Notes: a model not told the origin generated them from the letters alone. A DNA stretch of 64,000 bases from Treponema sp. CETP13 (GCA_001885315.1 MLPZ01000008.1:1-64000), one strand, 5' to 3'; shown: positions 1 to 8,628, numbered from the stretch's first letter. Numbers and translations: made by a program.

Positions 1-302
1 CTCAGTGAAAGACGATTATCATCTTTATTGCTAAAATTAAAAGGAAACGTAAATTTTTCACTGTCAATATCAATGTTAGATTGAAAAAAACGATTAAAAA
101 GTACAAAGCCATCTATGCCAATAGCATCTATTTGTTTGATAAAGCCACTAAAATTTGTGTAATAAGGACTAAGTTTTACACTTATAGGTAAGTCTATAGC
201 TTTTCTTATTTTTTTTATTACAGAAAGTTGTTCTTCTTCTATATTTGAAGAAGTACTCAGAACAATATCAGGAGAACTATATAAATTAAGCTCTATCCCA
301 TC
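1..302 (-). pseudogene. 3' part of a dihydroorotate dehydrogenase-like gene, interrupted by an IS element
   Basis: An open minus-strand frame runs off the left edge of the window. It reads DGIELNLY, then a stretch around VKLSPYYTNF, then GIDGFVLFNRFFQ. These match the strands of the TIM-barrel family annotated as dihydroorotate dehydrogenase-like proteins: the ELN strand, the VKLSP strand and the G-DG-VLFNRF strand. The frame loses homology at about position 302, exactly where the IS110-type sequence begins. The upstream half of the gene is not found on the other side of the element, so the gene looks broken rather than simply split. The rest lies outside the window. Confidence 0.6.
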
Positions 303-571
303 CGGAATATGTCAATATAGATGCTATGATTTAAGTGTTGGGTGAAAAGTGATATCCTAATCTGACGGGATCAGGAAGCCGACGGAAGGTTCAGCGACAA
401 ATTGAGAAACCTATTATAACTAATAGCAAATCTCGTAATATAGATAAACCTAAACCGACCGCCGTATAGAAAAAGGTGGCTAGACAAATGTCTAGACCGC
501 GAATAGGAGTACGGTGTTTCACTTCACCTAACATTGCTACTGATTCTAATTTTATATCAAAGGAGAAAAAA
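303..571 (+). ncRNA. IS110 non-coding left end, probable bridge RNA region
   Basis: IS110-group elements carry a long non-coding segment upstream of the transposase that is transcribed as a structured bridge (seek) RNA pairing with donor and target DNA. This segment has the right place and length. It contains a perfect hairpin, CTAGAC-AAAT-GTCTAG, at about 480-496. An ATG at 476 in frame with the transposase would make this region coding, but the translation there resembles nothing, and a TTG at 572 has a proper ribosome binding site. The RNA role is inferred from the family, not shown by the sequence. Confidence 0.45.
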
Positions 572-1190
572 TTGGAGTACAGAAGATTTGTAGGAATTGA
601 TCTTGGGAAAAGAACTTATGAAGTAAAAGTAATCAACCCAGACAAAAAGGTAACTGGTTGGAACGGGAAAACGACCAAGCAAGGAAGAGCCGAACTTTAT
701 TCTAAGCTTTTAACAAGTGATAGAGTTGCAATAGAAGCTTGTTCACTTGCAATGATAATAGCAAAGGAAATGAAGAAAGAAGTTGGCTGCGACTTGATAG
801 TGTTGAATTCTAGTAAATTAGCTGTAATTTATAGTTCAACTAAAAAAAATGATAAAGAAGATGCCCTAAAATTAGCAAGATTAGTAAAGATTTATGAAGA
901 TGAAGAGCTACCGGTTGTAAGAGTTCCAACAACAAAAGAAACTCAGCAAAGAGAAATACTTACCGAATATCGTCAAATAAAACAAGACAGAACAAAAGAA
1001 ATAAATAGATTACATTCTTTATTTGTAAGTGCTGGTTATACAGAAATTGTTAAAAAAAATCTAGCAACAATAAAAAACAGAGAAGAATATATTAAAATTC
1101 TCAGTGGATATCATAAAGAGCAAGCTCTGCGAATATTAGAAATTCTAGCCATATTAGAAAAACACATAGAAACTATATTGACACAGAGGG
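303..1190 (+). mobile_element. IS110-family insertion sequence, truncated at its 3' end
   Basis: A non-coding left end of about 270 bases is followed by a transposase gene of the IS110 (DEDD) family. The left boundary is set by loss of the neighbouring dehydrogenase-like frame near 302. The right boundary is uncertain: the transposase frame loses family resemblance near 1180-1190, before the C-terminal Transposase_20 domain. No terminal inverted repeats are seen, which is normal for IS110. The element is probably a dead remnant, since the serine-containing C-terminal domain is missing. Confidence 0.65.
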
Positions 1191-1225
1191 TTATCAGGTT
1201 TTGTCTAATAATATTAATTATTTAA
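572..1225 (+). pseudogene. IS110-family transposase, N-terminal DEDD domain only
   Basis: The protein opens with YRRFVGIDLGKRTYEV, the first Asp-bearing strand of the RuvC-like DEDD nuclease domain of IS110 transposases. IEACS and KNDKEDALKLARL supply the further acidic motifs, and a coiled segment with REILTEYRQIKQDRTKEINR follows. I place the start at TTG 572, because AAGGAG lies six bases upstream and the earlier in-frame ATG falls in the IS non-coding end. Intact relatives run to over 300 residues with a C-terminal Transposase_20 domain (helix-hairpin-helix and catalytic Ser). Here the frame runs into unrelated sequence after about residue 200, so the enzyme should be inactive. Confidence 0.75.
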
Positions 1226-1410
1226 ATAATTCATTAAAAACAACAATAAATGATCTCTATCAAATACAACAAGAATTATCAAATACTCTTGACGATAATA
1301 ACAACTTAAGCCCTGATTTTAAAACCGGAACAAATGGTAATCCATTCGCATCAATTAATGCTTTGTCGGAATTTTTAATAACTATAGATGGTGCTACTCC
1401 TCTCTCATAA
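1201..1410 (+). other. short open frame downstream of the IS remnant, possible gene fragment
   Basis: An open frame of about 70 residues, rich in Asn, Ser and Thr, begins with a TTG and overlaps the end of the transposase remnant in another frame. The frame is open upstream of the TTG into the IS sequence (reading DTEGYQVL), so it may be the tail of a broken gene joined at the IS edge. No ribosome binding site and no recognisable domain are seen. I cannot assign a function, and it may not be expressed. Confidence 0.2.
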
Positions 1411-1441
1411 TGAGAGACTCCAAAACTTAGACTAATAGGTT

Positions 1442-2429
1442 TTATCGTTTTAAAATCCTTAATTTAAGTAAAAAAATCTCTCTAATATTATCACAAATCT
1501 CAAGGACCTGATTTAAAGATTTATTTTTAAAAAGAATACAAAACTCATCCCCCTCCATATCTAAATAAATCACAATCACAGCAAAATTTTTTCATAATTC
1601 CACTTAACTCAATTAAACAGTTATCACCAGCCAGATGTCCAAACTTATCATTAAGAAGCTTAAAATTATCAACATCTATCATTACAAAAATATACTCTAC
1701 ACTCGAAGTATCTTCTTCCATATTTCTAATAGCCTTTCTAAAAGCTATACGGTTATATAATCCTGTTAAATCATCAATCTTAATCTTATGCCTCAGTTTC
1801 TGCCTTTCTAGATCTTTGCATAATGAAGCATCATTCTTTTCCCTTTCAAAGTAAATAATAACAAGACTTACCGCAAAAAAAGCCAGTAAAACAAATAATG
1901 ACACGATAAAATTACCCATTCTGATTCCATCAGAAAAAACACTAATCTTATCAACATCCCATTGTATAAACAATTCAGATACAACCAATGAAATTATACT
2001 TAAGATTGCAGTAATAGAAGATAAAGCATAATCACCATAAATAGAGGTAAGTAATATTGGAATAGCAAATATTATAAACAGTGATGATAACCCAGTATGA
2101 ATGGTAAAAACAGTAAAACAAATAGCGACTGAAACTAGCGAAACAGTAAAAATTTTAATTTTTGGAGAAAACACATTGGGATATATAACTTTGTATTCTG
2201 CAAAAATTAACAAGGCATTTAAAGTGCTGGGAATAATAAGAAACTTTATCAAATACACGGGGATAGTAGAGCTTATTTCACCAGTATGATACATCAATAA
2301 TCCTAGCAGACATTCTAACAAAAAAGTCAGAATGACAGAATAAAAAGAAATTTTAAAATGCAAATTAAGCCATTTTAAATTTATTTTTTTATATTCTTCT
2401 TCAACTTCTTTTTGAAAAACCGTATCCAT
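1442..2429 (-). pseudogene. membrane GGDEF-domain protein (diguanylate cyclase type), frameshifted and shortened
   Basis: The N-terminal half carries about six hydrophobic segments (residues about 20-195). It is followed by a GGDEF domain that starts with DDLTGLYNR and has the metal site in MIDVDNFKLLND and FGHLAGD. The signature motif itself is broken. A run of five G (minus strand, 1549-1553) instead of four turns RYGGDEF into RYGGG and a stop at 1545. Reading one base shorter restores RYGGDEFCIL, but the frame then ends about 35 residues later at 1442, too soon for a full domain, near the IS-derived junction. The start at 2429 has GGAG seven bases upstream; an upstream in-frame ATG at 2462 is less good. 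Confidence 0.75.
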
Positions 2430-2548
2430 GATGTCTCCAATATTACCTGACTTTATAGTCATTTAATTTATTGGCAGTAGTATAACATAAGAAACAAAAA
2501 ATACCGCTATTTATACAGTAAAATAAGCATACAATTTAATTTTTTTCC

Positions 2549-2586
2549 AAAAAAAAAGAGCCGTTGCAACATTTAGCAACGGCTCT
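2549..2586 (-). terminator. rho-independent terminator after thrS
   Basis: A ten-base-pair perfect stem (GAGCCGTTGC with GCAACGGCTC) closes an eight-base loop. On the minus strand it is followed by a run of T. It lies just beyond the thrS stop codon. Confidence 0.9.
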
Positions 2587-2609
2587 TCATACTTTATAAC
2601 AAATCAGTT

Positions 2610-4373
2610 TTATGGCATTTGTTTAGTATCTATTTTGTTTTGTATTTCTTTTAGTGCATCTTCAAAAGCTAGACCATTTTTCTGTTCACCACTTCTAATA
2701 CGGAAACTTACTGTATCATTTTCTTGCTCTTTAGCACCCAAAATACACATATAAGGATATTTTAGTTCTTGAGCTTTTCTAATTTTAAGCTTCATATTAT
2801 CATCGCCAGTGTCTATTTCTGCTCTAATTCCTGCAGCACGAAGTTTTTTCCATACTTTTTTAGAGTAGTCGTCAAAATCATGACCAACTGGAATAACTTG
2901 TACTTGAACAGGACAAAGCCATACTGGATATGCACCACCATAGTTTTCGATCATTACACCAAAAAATCGCTCAAGTGAGCCAAGTAAGGCACGATGAATC
3001 ATGTATGGACGTTTTTCAGTTCCATCTTTATCGACAAAGGTCATCTTAAATCGCTCTGGCAAGTTAAAGTCAAATTGAATTGTGGACAACTGCCATTCTC
3101 GTCCCATCGAGTCTTTTACTTTTAAGTCAATCTTAGGACCGTAAAAAGCTCCGCCACCTTCATCAACCTTATACTCTAAACCAGCTCGCTCAATTGCGGC
3201 TTTTAATGCTTCTTGCGCAGCATTCCAGTCTTTTTCGTCTCCTACACATTTTCCTTCTGGACGAGTACTTAAATATGCACTTACATCGGTAAAGTCAAAT
3301 GATTTGAGCATGAATAAACTAAAACGCAAAACTTCTGAAATTTCTTCATCCATTTGCTCTGGTGTACAAATAATATGTGCATCATCTTGGGTAAATCCAC
3401 GAACACGAGTTAAACCATGAAGAGTTCCTGATTTTTCGTATCGGTAAACAGTTCCAAGTTCAGCCCAACGGCAAGGAAGATCACGATACGATTTTTTACT
3501 GTCGTTATAAATCATAATATGAAACGGACAGTTCATTGGTTTACAATAGTAATCGTCTTTATCCATTTCCATTGGATTGTACATAGATTCTTTATAAAAA
3601 CCTAAGTGGCCAGATGTTTCCCACAACCAGCTTTTACCAACATGAGGAGTAAATACAATTTCGTACCCATTCTTATAATGCTCATCACGCCAAAAGTTTT
3701 CGATTGCAACACGCATTCGTCCACCCATTGGATGCCAGTACACTAATCCAGGGCCTGCTTCTTCATGAAGAGAAAATAAATCTTGTTGCTTACCAATAAG
3801 ACGATGATCTCGTTTTTTTAATTCTTCAAGATGTTCTAAATGTGCTTTTAATTGTTTAGGATCACCAAATGCTGTAGCATAAATTCGCTGTAGCATTGGG
3901 CGTTTTTCATCTCCTCGCCAGTAAGCACCAGCAACAGAAAGAAGTTTAAATCCCTGAGCGTTTAATCGACTAGTAGATTCAACATGAGGTCCTCTACATA
4001 AATCAACAAAATCTCCCATTCTATAAATGCTAATTGTTGCATCTTCTGGCAAATCGTTAATTAATTCGATTTTGTACGGTTGATCTTTAAACATTTCCAG
4101 AGCCGAAGCACGTGAAAGCTCTTCTCTTTCAAATTTGCGGTCTTCTTTAATAATCTCTTTCATGTTTTCGGTAATTACTGCAAGATCTTCTTCTGTTATA
4201 TTACGAGGAAGATCAAAATCGTAGTAAAAACCACTATCAATTGAAGGACCAATAGCAAATTTTGCTTCCGGAAACAGTTTTTGAACAGCTGCTGCCATAA
4301 CGTGAGACATGGAATGGCGTAAAAGTGCCAGTTTTTCCAGTTTTTTCTTTTCTTTGGATGTTAATTCAGCCAT
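2610..4373 (-). CDS. thrS: threonyl-tRNA synthetase
   Basis: The enzyme charges tRNA-Thr with threonine in the cytoplasm. The N-terminal part is a tRNA second additional (editing) domain with RHSMSHVMA (His20 and His24), followed by VDLCRGPHV. The class II core follows, with the zinc-ligand motif MNCPFHIM, motif 2 near GTLHGLTRVRGFTQDDAH and motif 3 in HRALLGSLERF. An anticodon-binding domain occupies the last 100 residues. At 587 residues it is shorter than the usual 640 or so because it has no N-terminal TGS domain. The gene is monocistronic between a T-box leader and a strong terminator. Confidence 0.97.
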   Translation of the reverse strand: MAELTSKEKKKLEKLALLRHSMSHVMAAAVQKLFPEAKFAIGPSIDSGFYYDFDLPRNITEEDLAVITENMKEIIKEDRKFEREELSRASALEMFKDQPYKIELINDLPEDATISIYRMGDFVDLCRGPHVESTSRLNAQGFKLLSVAGAYWRGDEKRPMLQRIYATAFGDPKQLKAHLEHLEELKKRDHRLIGKQQDLFSLHEEAGPGLVYWHPMGGRMRVAIENFWRDEHYKNGYEIVFTPHVGKSWLWETSGHLGFYKESMYNPMEMDKDDYYCKPMNCPFHIMIYNDSKKSYRDLPCRWAELGTVYRYEKSGTLHGLTRVRGFTQDDAHIICTPEQMDEEISEVLRFSLFMLKSFDFTDVSAYLSTRPEGKCVGDEKDWNAAQEALKAAIERAGLEYKVDEGGGAFYGPKIDLKVKDSMGREWQLSTIQFDFNLPERFKMTFVDKDGTEKRPYMIHRALLGSLERFFGVMIENYGGAYPVWLCPVQVQVIPVGHDFDDYSKKVWKKLRAAGIRAEIDTGDDNMKLKIRKAQELKYPYMCILGAKEQENDTVSFRIRSGEQKNGLAFEDALKEIQNKIDTKQMP

Positions 4374-4473
4374 AATTTGTACCTCTTATATGCTGAAGAG
4401 AATTTGGCTTTATTGCTATATCTTAATCATATAAATACATGATATTTAGATTGCACAATAAAACAAAAGGACG

Positions 4474-4737
4474 AAAAACCACACAGGCTCTCCGCGGTAC
4501 CACCTTTATTCACGCTGATTAGTTTTTTTACATCAACGTGCCCTTGGCTCCCCTTTATCGCAGGGTAACGGTACGGTCTACTTAGATTTCTCTGTTCGGC
4601 GTACTGCTCAGGAGGGGTTTTCTGAACTATCATGGTAGTTTTCTTGCAGCCTTGTGTTTTTCTCTCAAAAAAACACAGTGAAAAACCTCTCTGAACCATG
4701 ATGGTGTTCGTACTCGTCTCCATCAATGCTTTAGATT
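4474..4737 (-). promoter_or_regulatory. T-box leader of thrS
   Basis: Read on the minus strand, the leader of thrS holds the conserved T-box sequence AGGTGGTACCGCGG (4492-4505), which pairs with the free acceptor end of uncharged tRNA. A long stem I upstream begins GATGGAGACGAGTA and contains an AGAGA motif. Downstream of the T-box lies a U-rich stretch (TTTTTCGTCC...) suited to an antiterminator/terminator switch. An ACC threonine codon sits at 4634-4636 in the 3' side of stem I and is a candidate specifier; I have not folded the RNA. In known T-boxes, low charging of the cognate tRNA allows read-through into the gene. Confidence 0.85.
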
Positions 4738-4766
4738 AAGATACTCTTTTGTCTTATTTTTGGCAA
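4738..4766 (-). promoter_or_regulatory. promoter of the thrS T-box transcript
   Basis: On the minus strand TTGCCA is followed after exactly 17 bases by TATCTT. This places the RNA start close to the 5' edge of stem I of the T-box leader. Confidence 0.55.
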
Positions 4767-4872
4767 GTATGTGAAAACTCAATATCTTTTATATTTTTGT
4801 TACAGATTTATAGTAAATTTATTTTTTTTTATTTATTGTAACAACAATGTTATTATCTAAATAGGAGATAGT

Positions 4873-5214
4873 ATGAATACGATTGGAAATAACATAAAAC
4901 AATATAGAGAATATAATTCGATAACTCAAAAAGAATTATCTGATTATCTTGCATGTTCTAGAGAAATGATCAGATATTATGAAAACAATACGAGGGTTCC
5001 TTCTGTTCATATTCTTAATAAGATTTCTGATCTTTTTGGTATAGATTTGTGAGACTTAATAGAAGAATCTTCAGAAATTCATAAAGAAAATCTAGTTCTT
5101 GCTTTTCGCAAAGATACAAAAAATGCAGATGACTATGAAATTGTCGCTTCTTTTAAAAAAATTATTAAAAACTATATGAAAATGAAGAGGCTTTCAGAAG
5201 AACATGAATTCTAA
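4873..5214 (+). pseudogene. XRE-family helix-turn-helix regulator with an in-frame stop
   Basis: The reading frame opens at an ATG preceded by TAGGAG and encodes a typical Cro/C1-type helix-turn-helix (residues about 1-58, with TQKELSDYL and SREMIRYYENN). A TGA at 5050-5052 interrupts it where homologues commonly have a Trp. The frame then continues for 53 more codons to 5214. The downstream ATG at 5204 overlaps its end, so the gene was once coupled to an ImmA/IrrE-type protease gene. A short product of the DNA-binding domain alone remains possible. Confidence 0.7.
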
Positions 5215-5747
5215 ATTGGATTTAAATAACAAAGCTTCTAAATTTAGAATGTGCCACGGACTTGGAATAAAAGATCCTGTCCCTGTTAAAGCTTTACTCA
5301 ACAAATTAAATATACTTTGTGTATTTAAACCTTTATCTGAAAATACCTCTGGTATGGTTGGTCAATTAAATGGTTTAAATTTTATGCTTATCAATGCAAA
5401 TCATGCCATAGGTAGACAAAATTACAATTCAGACATTATTTAAAATTGAGCAATTCTATCAAACTTCAAGAATTGCATTATTGTTACGACTAAAAGGTTT
5501 AAATTTTATTACAGAAAAGTACATTGCTAATAATACAAATAATATTATTCAACAAGCAAAAATGCTTGGTTACGATACCAGTCTATATGAAAAGGGAAAT
5601 AACAATGTTGTAATTGGTGATTATGCCTTAAAAGCAAAAACTCTTTATGATAAAGATATTATTTCTGAATCAAATTATGTTGATTTTTTAATCGATCTTG
5701 GTATAAAACCAGAGGATATAAGTTTGAATGTTTTTAGTAAAGAATGA
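5204..5747 (+). pseudogene. ImmA/IrrE-family metallopeptidase remnant, internal deletion
   Basis: The first 79 residues match the N-terminal part of ImmA/IrrE (DUF955) proteins, ending in NANHAIGRQNYN, which in intact members leads straight into the HExxH zinc motif. Here the frame stops at 5441-5443. The +1 frame then carries the family's C-terminal region (EQFYQTSRIALLLRLKGL) to 5747. The HExxH helix and the sequence around it are absent, so a deletion with frameshift has removed the active site. Together with the preceding broken regulator this is a dead XRE/ImmA pair, as found in mobile elements and toxin-antitoxin-like modules. Confidence 0.7.
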
Positions 5748-5772
5748 CTTATTGTTGAATATCGACTGCTTC

Positions 5773-7050
5773 TTAATAATCAGCAAAACAAGGCTTCATT
5801 TGCTTAATAGCAGATGGTGATAATCCATAATGAGCCGCAATAGAGTGCCAATTTTGAACAATTGCGAAAATTTCTGCAACAATTTTTACTGCTTCCATTT
5901 TAGAAAGTCCAAAAAAGGGCGCTACTTTTAATGCAAGCGATGAGTTTGCTCGGTTGTCGTTTTCGGTTATGTTAAGACTCAAAGTTGCATTACCGATAGA
6001 GCCTGCAAATGGATTTGGGTTTACATCATACATGGGAGAAAGATGCCAGCCGTCATTCTGTAAAATAAATCCGTGATTACGCAAATGGTCATCGGTATTG
6101 GTAACTGCAATACTAAAAACAATACGCTTCCATAATTCAACTAAATCTTTTTGAGGCTCAGCTCCGTTACTGCGAATAAATTCTGCTATATCAAGATAAC
6201 TTGTACCGTCTGCACCAGATGCGCCGTCTTGTTTTCCAAGAAGTGTCATTGCCGATGAAAAATGAATCCGCTTACCAGAATAAATTGCAGAATCTGGTTT
6301 GCGGTCAAAACGACGGACAAGAAAGGTAGAACCATATTTAGAAAAAGTTTCCATTTTTGCGTCCGGCACATTCAGACCACATTGATCTGCTAAATCATGC
6401 ACTACCATTTCCCACGCGCCTGTATTTATTTCATCATTTTTGGAAGGAAATTTTGCTATCCACAAATTACCATCTGTATCCTGTACCGTAGCTTTTGGTC
6501 TCGCCCCACCTAAAGATGACCCTGGAGCAAGCAGAATAGAAAGCCATTCACCAAATTTCTGTGTATTTTGATTTTCACCTTCAAAATTATATGCAGCATA
6601 TTCAAGATCCCTAAGTGTTGCCCACGGAGGGGCTGCATTTTCCGATTTATCTGAAAGAAACGCACCAGACGTCTCAGTTTTATATCTAATTGCACCTATT
6701 CTTGCAATGTCATGTACACCAAGAAGAAAATCGCTTTCTGTTAACTCTTTTACTGAACGTTTTTCTTTTTCAGCATATAATGCTTCTCGGCGACGCATAA
6801 GAAGTCTGCCCCATCGGTCAGGTGAGGAATCCATAAAAACACCAAATTGGTTTTTGCTATCAGGAAGATATTGTCTACCACGATATAAATATAAATCGGG
6901 GTCAAGAAATAGACATTTGGGATTTTTAAGCCATTTGGAATCGTATTCAAAAGAAAAAAGTTCTTTTCCATGTATAAATTCTGCACGAAGAGTGCCTATA
7001 AAAGAAGTTTCATCTTCAAAGTAGACAAGAATATTTTTTGCGTCCCTCAT
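5773..7050 (-). CDS. hipA: HipA-family serine/threonine kinase toxin
   Basis: HipA toxins are kinases, in E. coli acting on glutamyl-tRNA synthetase to cause growth arrest. This 425-residue protein has the N-terminal HipA domain and the glycine-rich loop GSSLGGARPK (about residues 177-186). It also has the nucleotide-binding Lys in LWIAKFPS, the catalytic NTDDHLRNHG (about 318-327) and a metal-binding YDVNP. All key residues seem present, so the kinase should be active. Its ATG overlaps the hipB stop by four bases, so translation is coupled and both genes use the hipB promoter. Target specificity cannot be told from sequence alone. Confidence 0.93.
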   Translation of the reverse strand: MRDAKNILVYFEDETSFIGTLRAEFIHGKELFSFEYDSKWLKNPKCLFLDPDLYLYRGRQYLPDSKNQFGVFMDSSPDRWGRLLMRRREALYAEKEKRSVKELTESDFLLGVHDIARIGAIRYKTETSGAFLSDKSENAAPPWATLRDLEYAAYNFEGENQNTQKFGEWLSILLAPGSSLGGARPKATVQDTDGNLWIAKFPSKNDEINTGAWEMVVHDLADQCGLNVPDAKMETFSKYGSTFLVRRFDRKPDSAIYSGKRIHFSSAMTLLGKQDGASGADGTSYLDIAEFIRSNGAEPQKDLVELWKRIVFSIAVTNTDDHLRNHGFILQNDGWHLSPMYDVNPNPFAGSIGNATLSLNITENDNRANSSLALKVAPFFGLSKMEAVKIVAEIFAIVQNWHSIAAHYGLSPSAIKQMKPCFADY

Positions 7051-7370
7051 ATATTTTCTTCTTTTTTCGGAGCGCGTTTGTTTATAGGTAAATCTAAATC
7101 CTGAAGCTTACGACCAAGAACGTCATCTTTTGCAATAAGCAACAAATCTTTATCTAGCCCGATTGCAAGAAGAACTGCAGCGTAAATTCCGATGGCAACA
7201 GACGGAGAACCTTTTTCCACAGCCCACAATGTTGTGCGGCTTATATCGGCACGCTCGGCAACAAGTTCAGTACTGAGTTTGCGACGTAATCGCGCTAGCT
7301 TTATGTTCTGTCCAAGTTCGGTGAGTAGTTTTTGTGTTTGCGGTAGTAAAACGACTGCTTTTTTACCCAT
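7047..7370 (-). CDS. hipB: HipB-like antitoxin, XRE-family repressor
   Basis: This 107-residue protein has a central helix-turn-helix (about residues 15-72; IKLARLRRKLSTELVAERADISRTTL is the recognition region, given here in part as ADISRTTLWAVEKG). A charged C-terminal tail follows. It should bind HipA and repress the operon. It precedes hipA with a four-base overlap. No Shine-Dalgarno sequence precedes the ATG; the -10 box TATAAT lies only ten bases upstream, so the mRNA would have a leader of about three bases. Confidence 0.9.
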   Translation of the reverse strand: MGKKAVVLLPQTQKLLTELGQNIKLARLRRKLSTELVAERADISRTTLWAVEKGSPSVAIGIYAAVLLAIGLDKDLLLIAKDDVLGRKLQDLDLPINKRAPKKEENI

Positions 7371-7380
7371 AATGTTTATT

Positions 7381-7408
7381 ATTATAGACTAAATCGTGTA
7401 TTTGTCAA
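7381..7408 (-). promoter_or_regulatory. hipBA promoter
   Basis: On the minus strand a consensus TTGACA and a consensus TATAAT are separated by 16 bases. The -10 box ends ten bases before the hipB ATG, implying an almost leaderless mRNA. HipB operators would be expected to overlap this site, but I see no clear palindrome. Confidence 0.75.
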
Positions 7409-7420
7409 TAAATATAAACG

Positions 7421-8614
7421 TTACTCAACAACAATAAGAGGAACCATCATTTCCTCGCTTGTAAGACCTGCATGCATTCCTCGTTTAACTTTATTTCTTT
7501 TATTAAAGATTGTACGCTTGCCCGTTGCAAATGCCACATAATCACCTATAAAATCGGTATAGTCTTTTTTATCTGGAAATTGTTTTTTAAGCTCGTCTTC
7601 ATTTCCACCAGCACCAAAAATATGCTTATTAATAACTTCTTGTTTTGAAAGCAATATGTGATCACTACCAAATTCTTTTTTAAAATGAGTACAAAACTTT
7701 TCTCCTAATCCTTCTTTTACAAAAAAATTAGGGGTTCTACTGTCAATACTTGGAGATCTTTTTAAACAAGCTGTTATTTTAGAATAATCAGAAAGCACAG
7801 CTGGATCTACATCTATATGTCCATGATCTGCTGTTATAATAAAAACGGTATCATTTGCTTTTTTAGCCGTTACAGATTTATATAAATTCTCTAACGCAAT
7901 ATCGATTTCTTTCATTTTGGTCTTTACGGTTTTACTACCAACACCCAATTTATGCATTAGTACATCTGGTTGATTATAATAGCATTCAAGATAATGATGT
8001 CCTGGAGTTGCACACACATTTTCTATCGTATTAATTATTTCTGACAAATCAAATTCTTTGGTTTCACCTAAATGCTCAAGTGATTGTGCCTGAACAATTT
8101 TTAACAAACGAGGATCTGTTATTTTGCCATCTTCAAATTGTTCACATAAATCTTCACTATGTTTATTTATTAATCTTACAAATGGTTTATATGGACAAAA
8201 TTTTTTCATTAAATCATATTTTGCAGCAGGAAGCCCTTGCTCATCTGAGTTAAAATAGACAGTAACGTTTTTATCTACTTCGCTAAAATATTGTGTCCAA
8301 CCAAGCCATCCCGTTTCACACGGTTCAAGCCCAGAATACATTGCCGTAGAAGCAGCCGCTGTTGTTGGTGGATACACCGATGTAATTTTCTTTTTTAGAT
8401 GGGTACGTAAAAAACTATCTGGTGGTAAGCATTTTTCAAGATTATACACCCCCAGTCCATCTAAAAAAAGAAAAACAACATTTCTATACTCTTTAGCAAA
8501 AATTGTATCTAACTCTGGTAATGTTGAATGATATGGCGTTAAACCATAATGTTTCATAATCGAATTGCTTACATTTACTAAGCTATTTGTATAATCCGGA
8601 AATGTTGTTTTAAT
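7421..8614 (-). CDS. alkaline-phosphatase-superfamily (type I phosphodiesterase-like) hydrolase, paralogue 1
   Basis: The protein has the metal and nucleophile pattern of the phosphodiesterase/nucleotide pyrophosphatase branch of the alkaline phosphatase superfamily. The residues are the Asp in FLDGLG, a Thr nucleophile in PPTTAAASTA, the DVLMH pair, the TADHGH pair and a final His in MHAGLTSEEM. Homologues have an N-terminal PDYTNSL...SI segment before the first strand. The frame is open upstream of the Met at 8557 and encodes FPDYTNSLVNVSNSI. There is no ATG, GTG or TTG before the stop at 8618-8620; an ATT at 8612-8614 sits six bases after AGAGG, so I start there. It follows the peptidase gene by 14 bases. 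The substrate is unknown. Confidence 0.85.
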   Translation of the reverse strand: MKTTFPDYTNSLVNVSNSIMKHYGLTPYHSTLPELDTIFAKEYRNVVFLFLDGLGVYNLEKCLPPDSFLRTHLKKKITSVYPPTTAAASTAMYSGLEPCETGWLGWTQYFSEVDKNVTVYFNSDEQGLPAAKYDLMKKFCPYKPFVRLINKHSEDLCEQFEDGKITDPRLLKIVQAQSLEHLGETKEFDLSEIINTIENVCATPGHHYLECYYNQPDVLMHKLGVGSKTVKTKMKEIDIALENLYKSVTAKKANDTVFIITADHGHIDVDPAVLSDYSKITACLKRSPSIDSRTPNFFVKEGLGEKFCTHFKKEFGSDHILLSKQEVINKHIFGAGGNEDELKKQFPDKKDYTDFIGDYVAFATGKRTIFNKRNKVKRGMHAGLTSEEMMVPLIVVE

Positions 8615-8628
8615 AATTTACCTCTTTT

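Noticed and set aside
476-571. In-frame ATG start for the IS110 transposase 32 codons upstream of the TTG
   Set aside because: The added residues have no resemblance to the family, lie across a perfect hairpin in the element's non-coding end, and the TTG has AAGGAG at the right distance.
2101-2289. Plus-strand frame opposite the GGDEF gene
   Set aside because: It is the complement of membrane-segment codons, without a ribosome binding site or homology.
4427-4726. Minus-strand open frame of about 100 codons upstream of thrS
   Set aside because: It lies wholly over the T-box leader, and its composition is explained by the conserved RNA motifs.
5050-5052. TGA read as tryptophan (recoding) in the XRE gene
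   Set aside because: All other genes in the window use TGG for Trp and TGA as stop, and the neighbouring ImmA gene is also broken, so decay is simpler.
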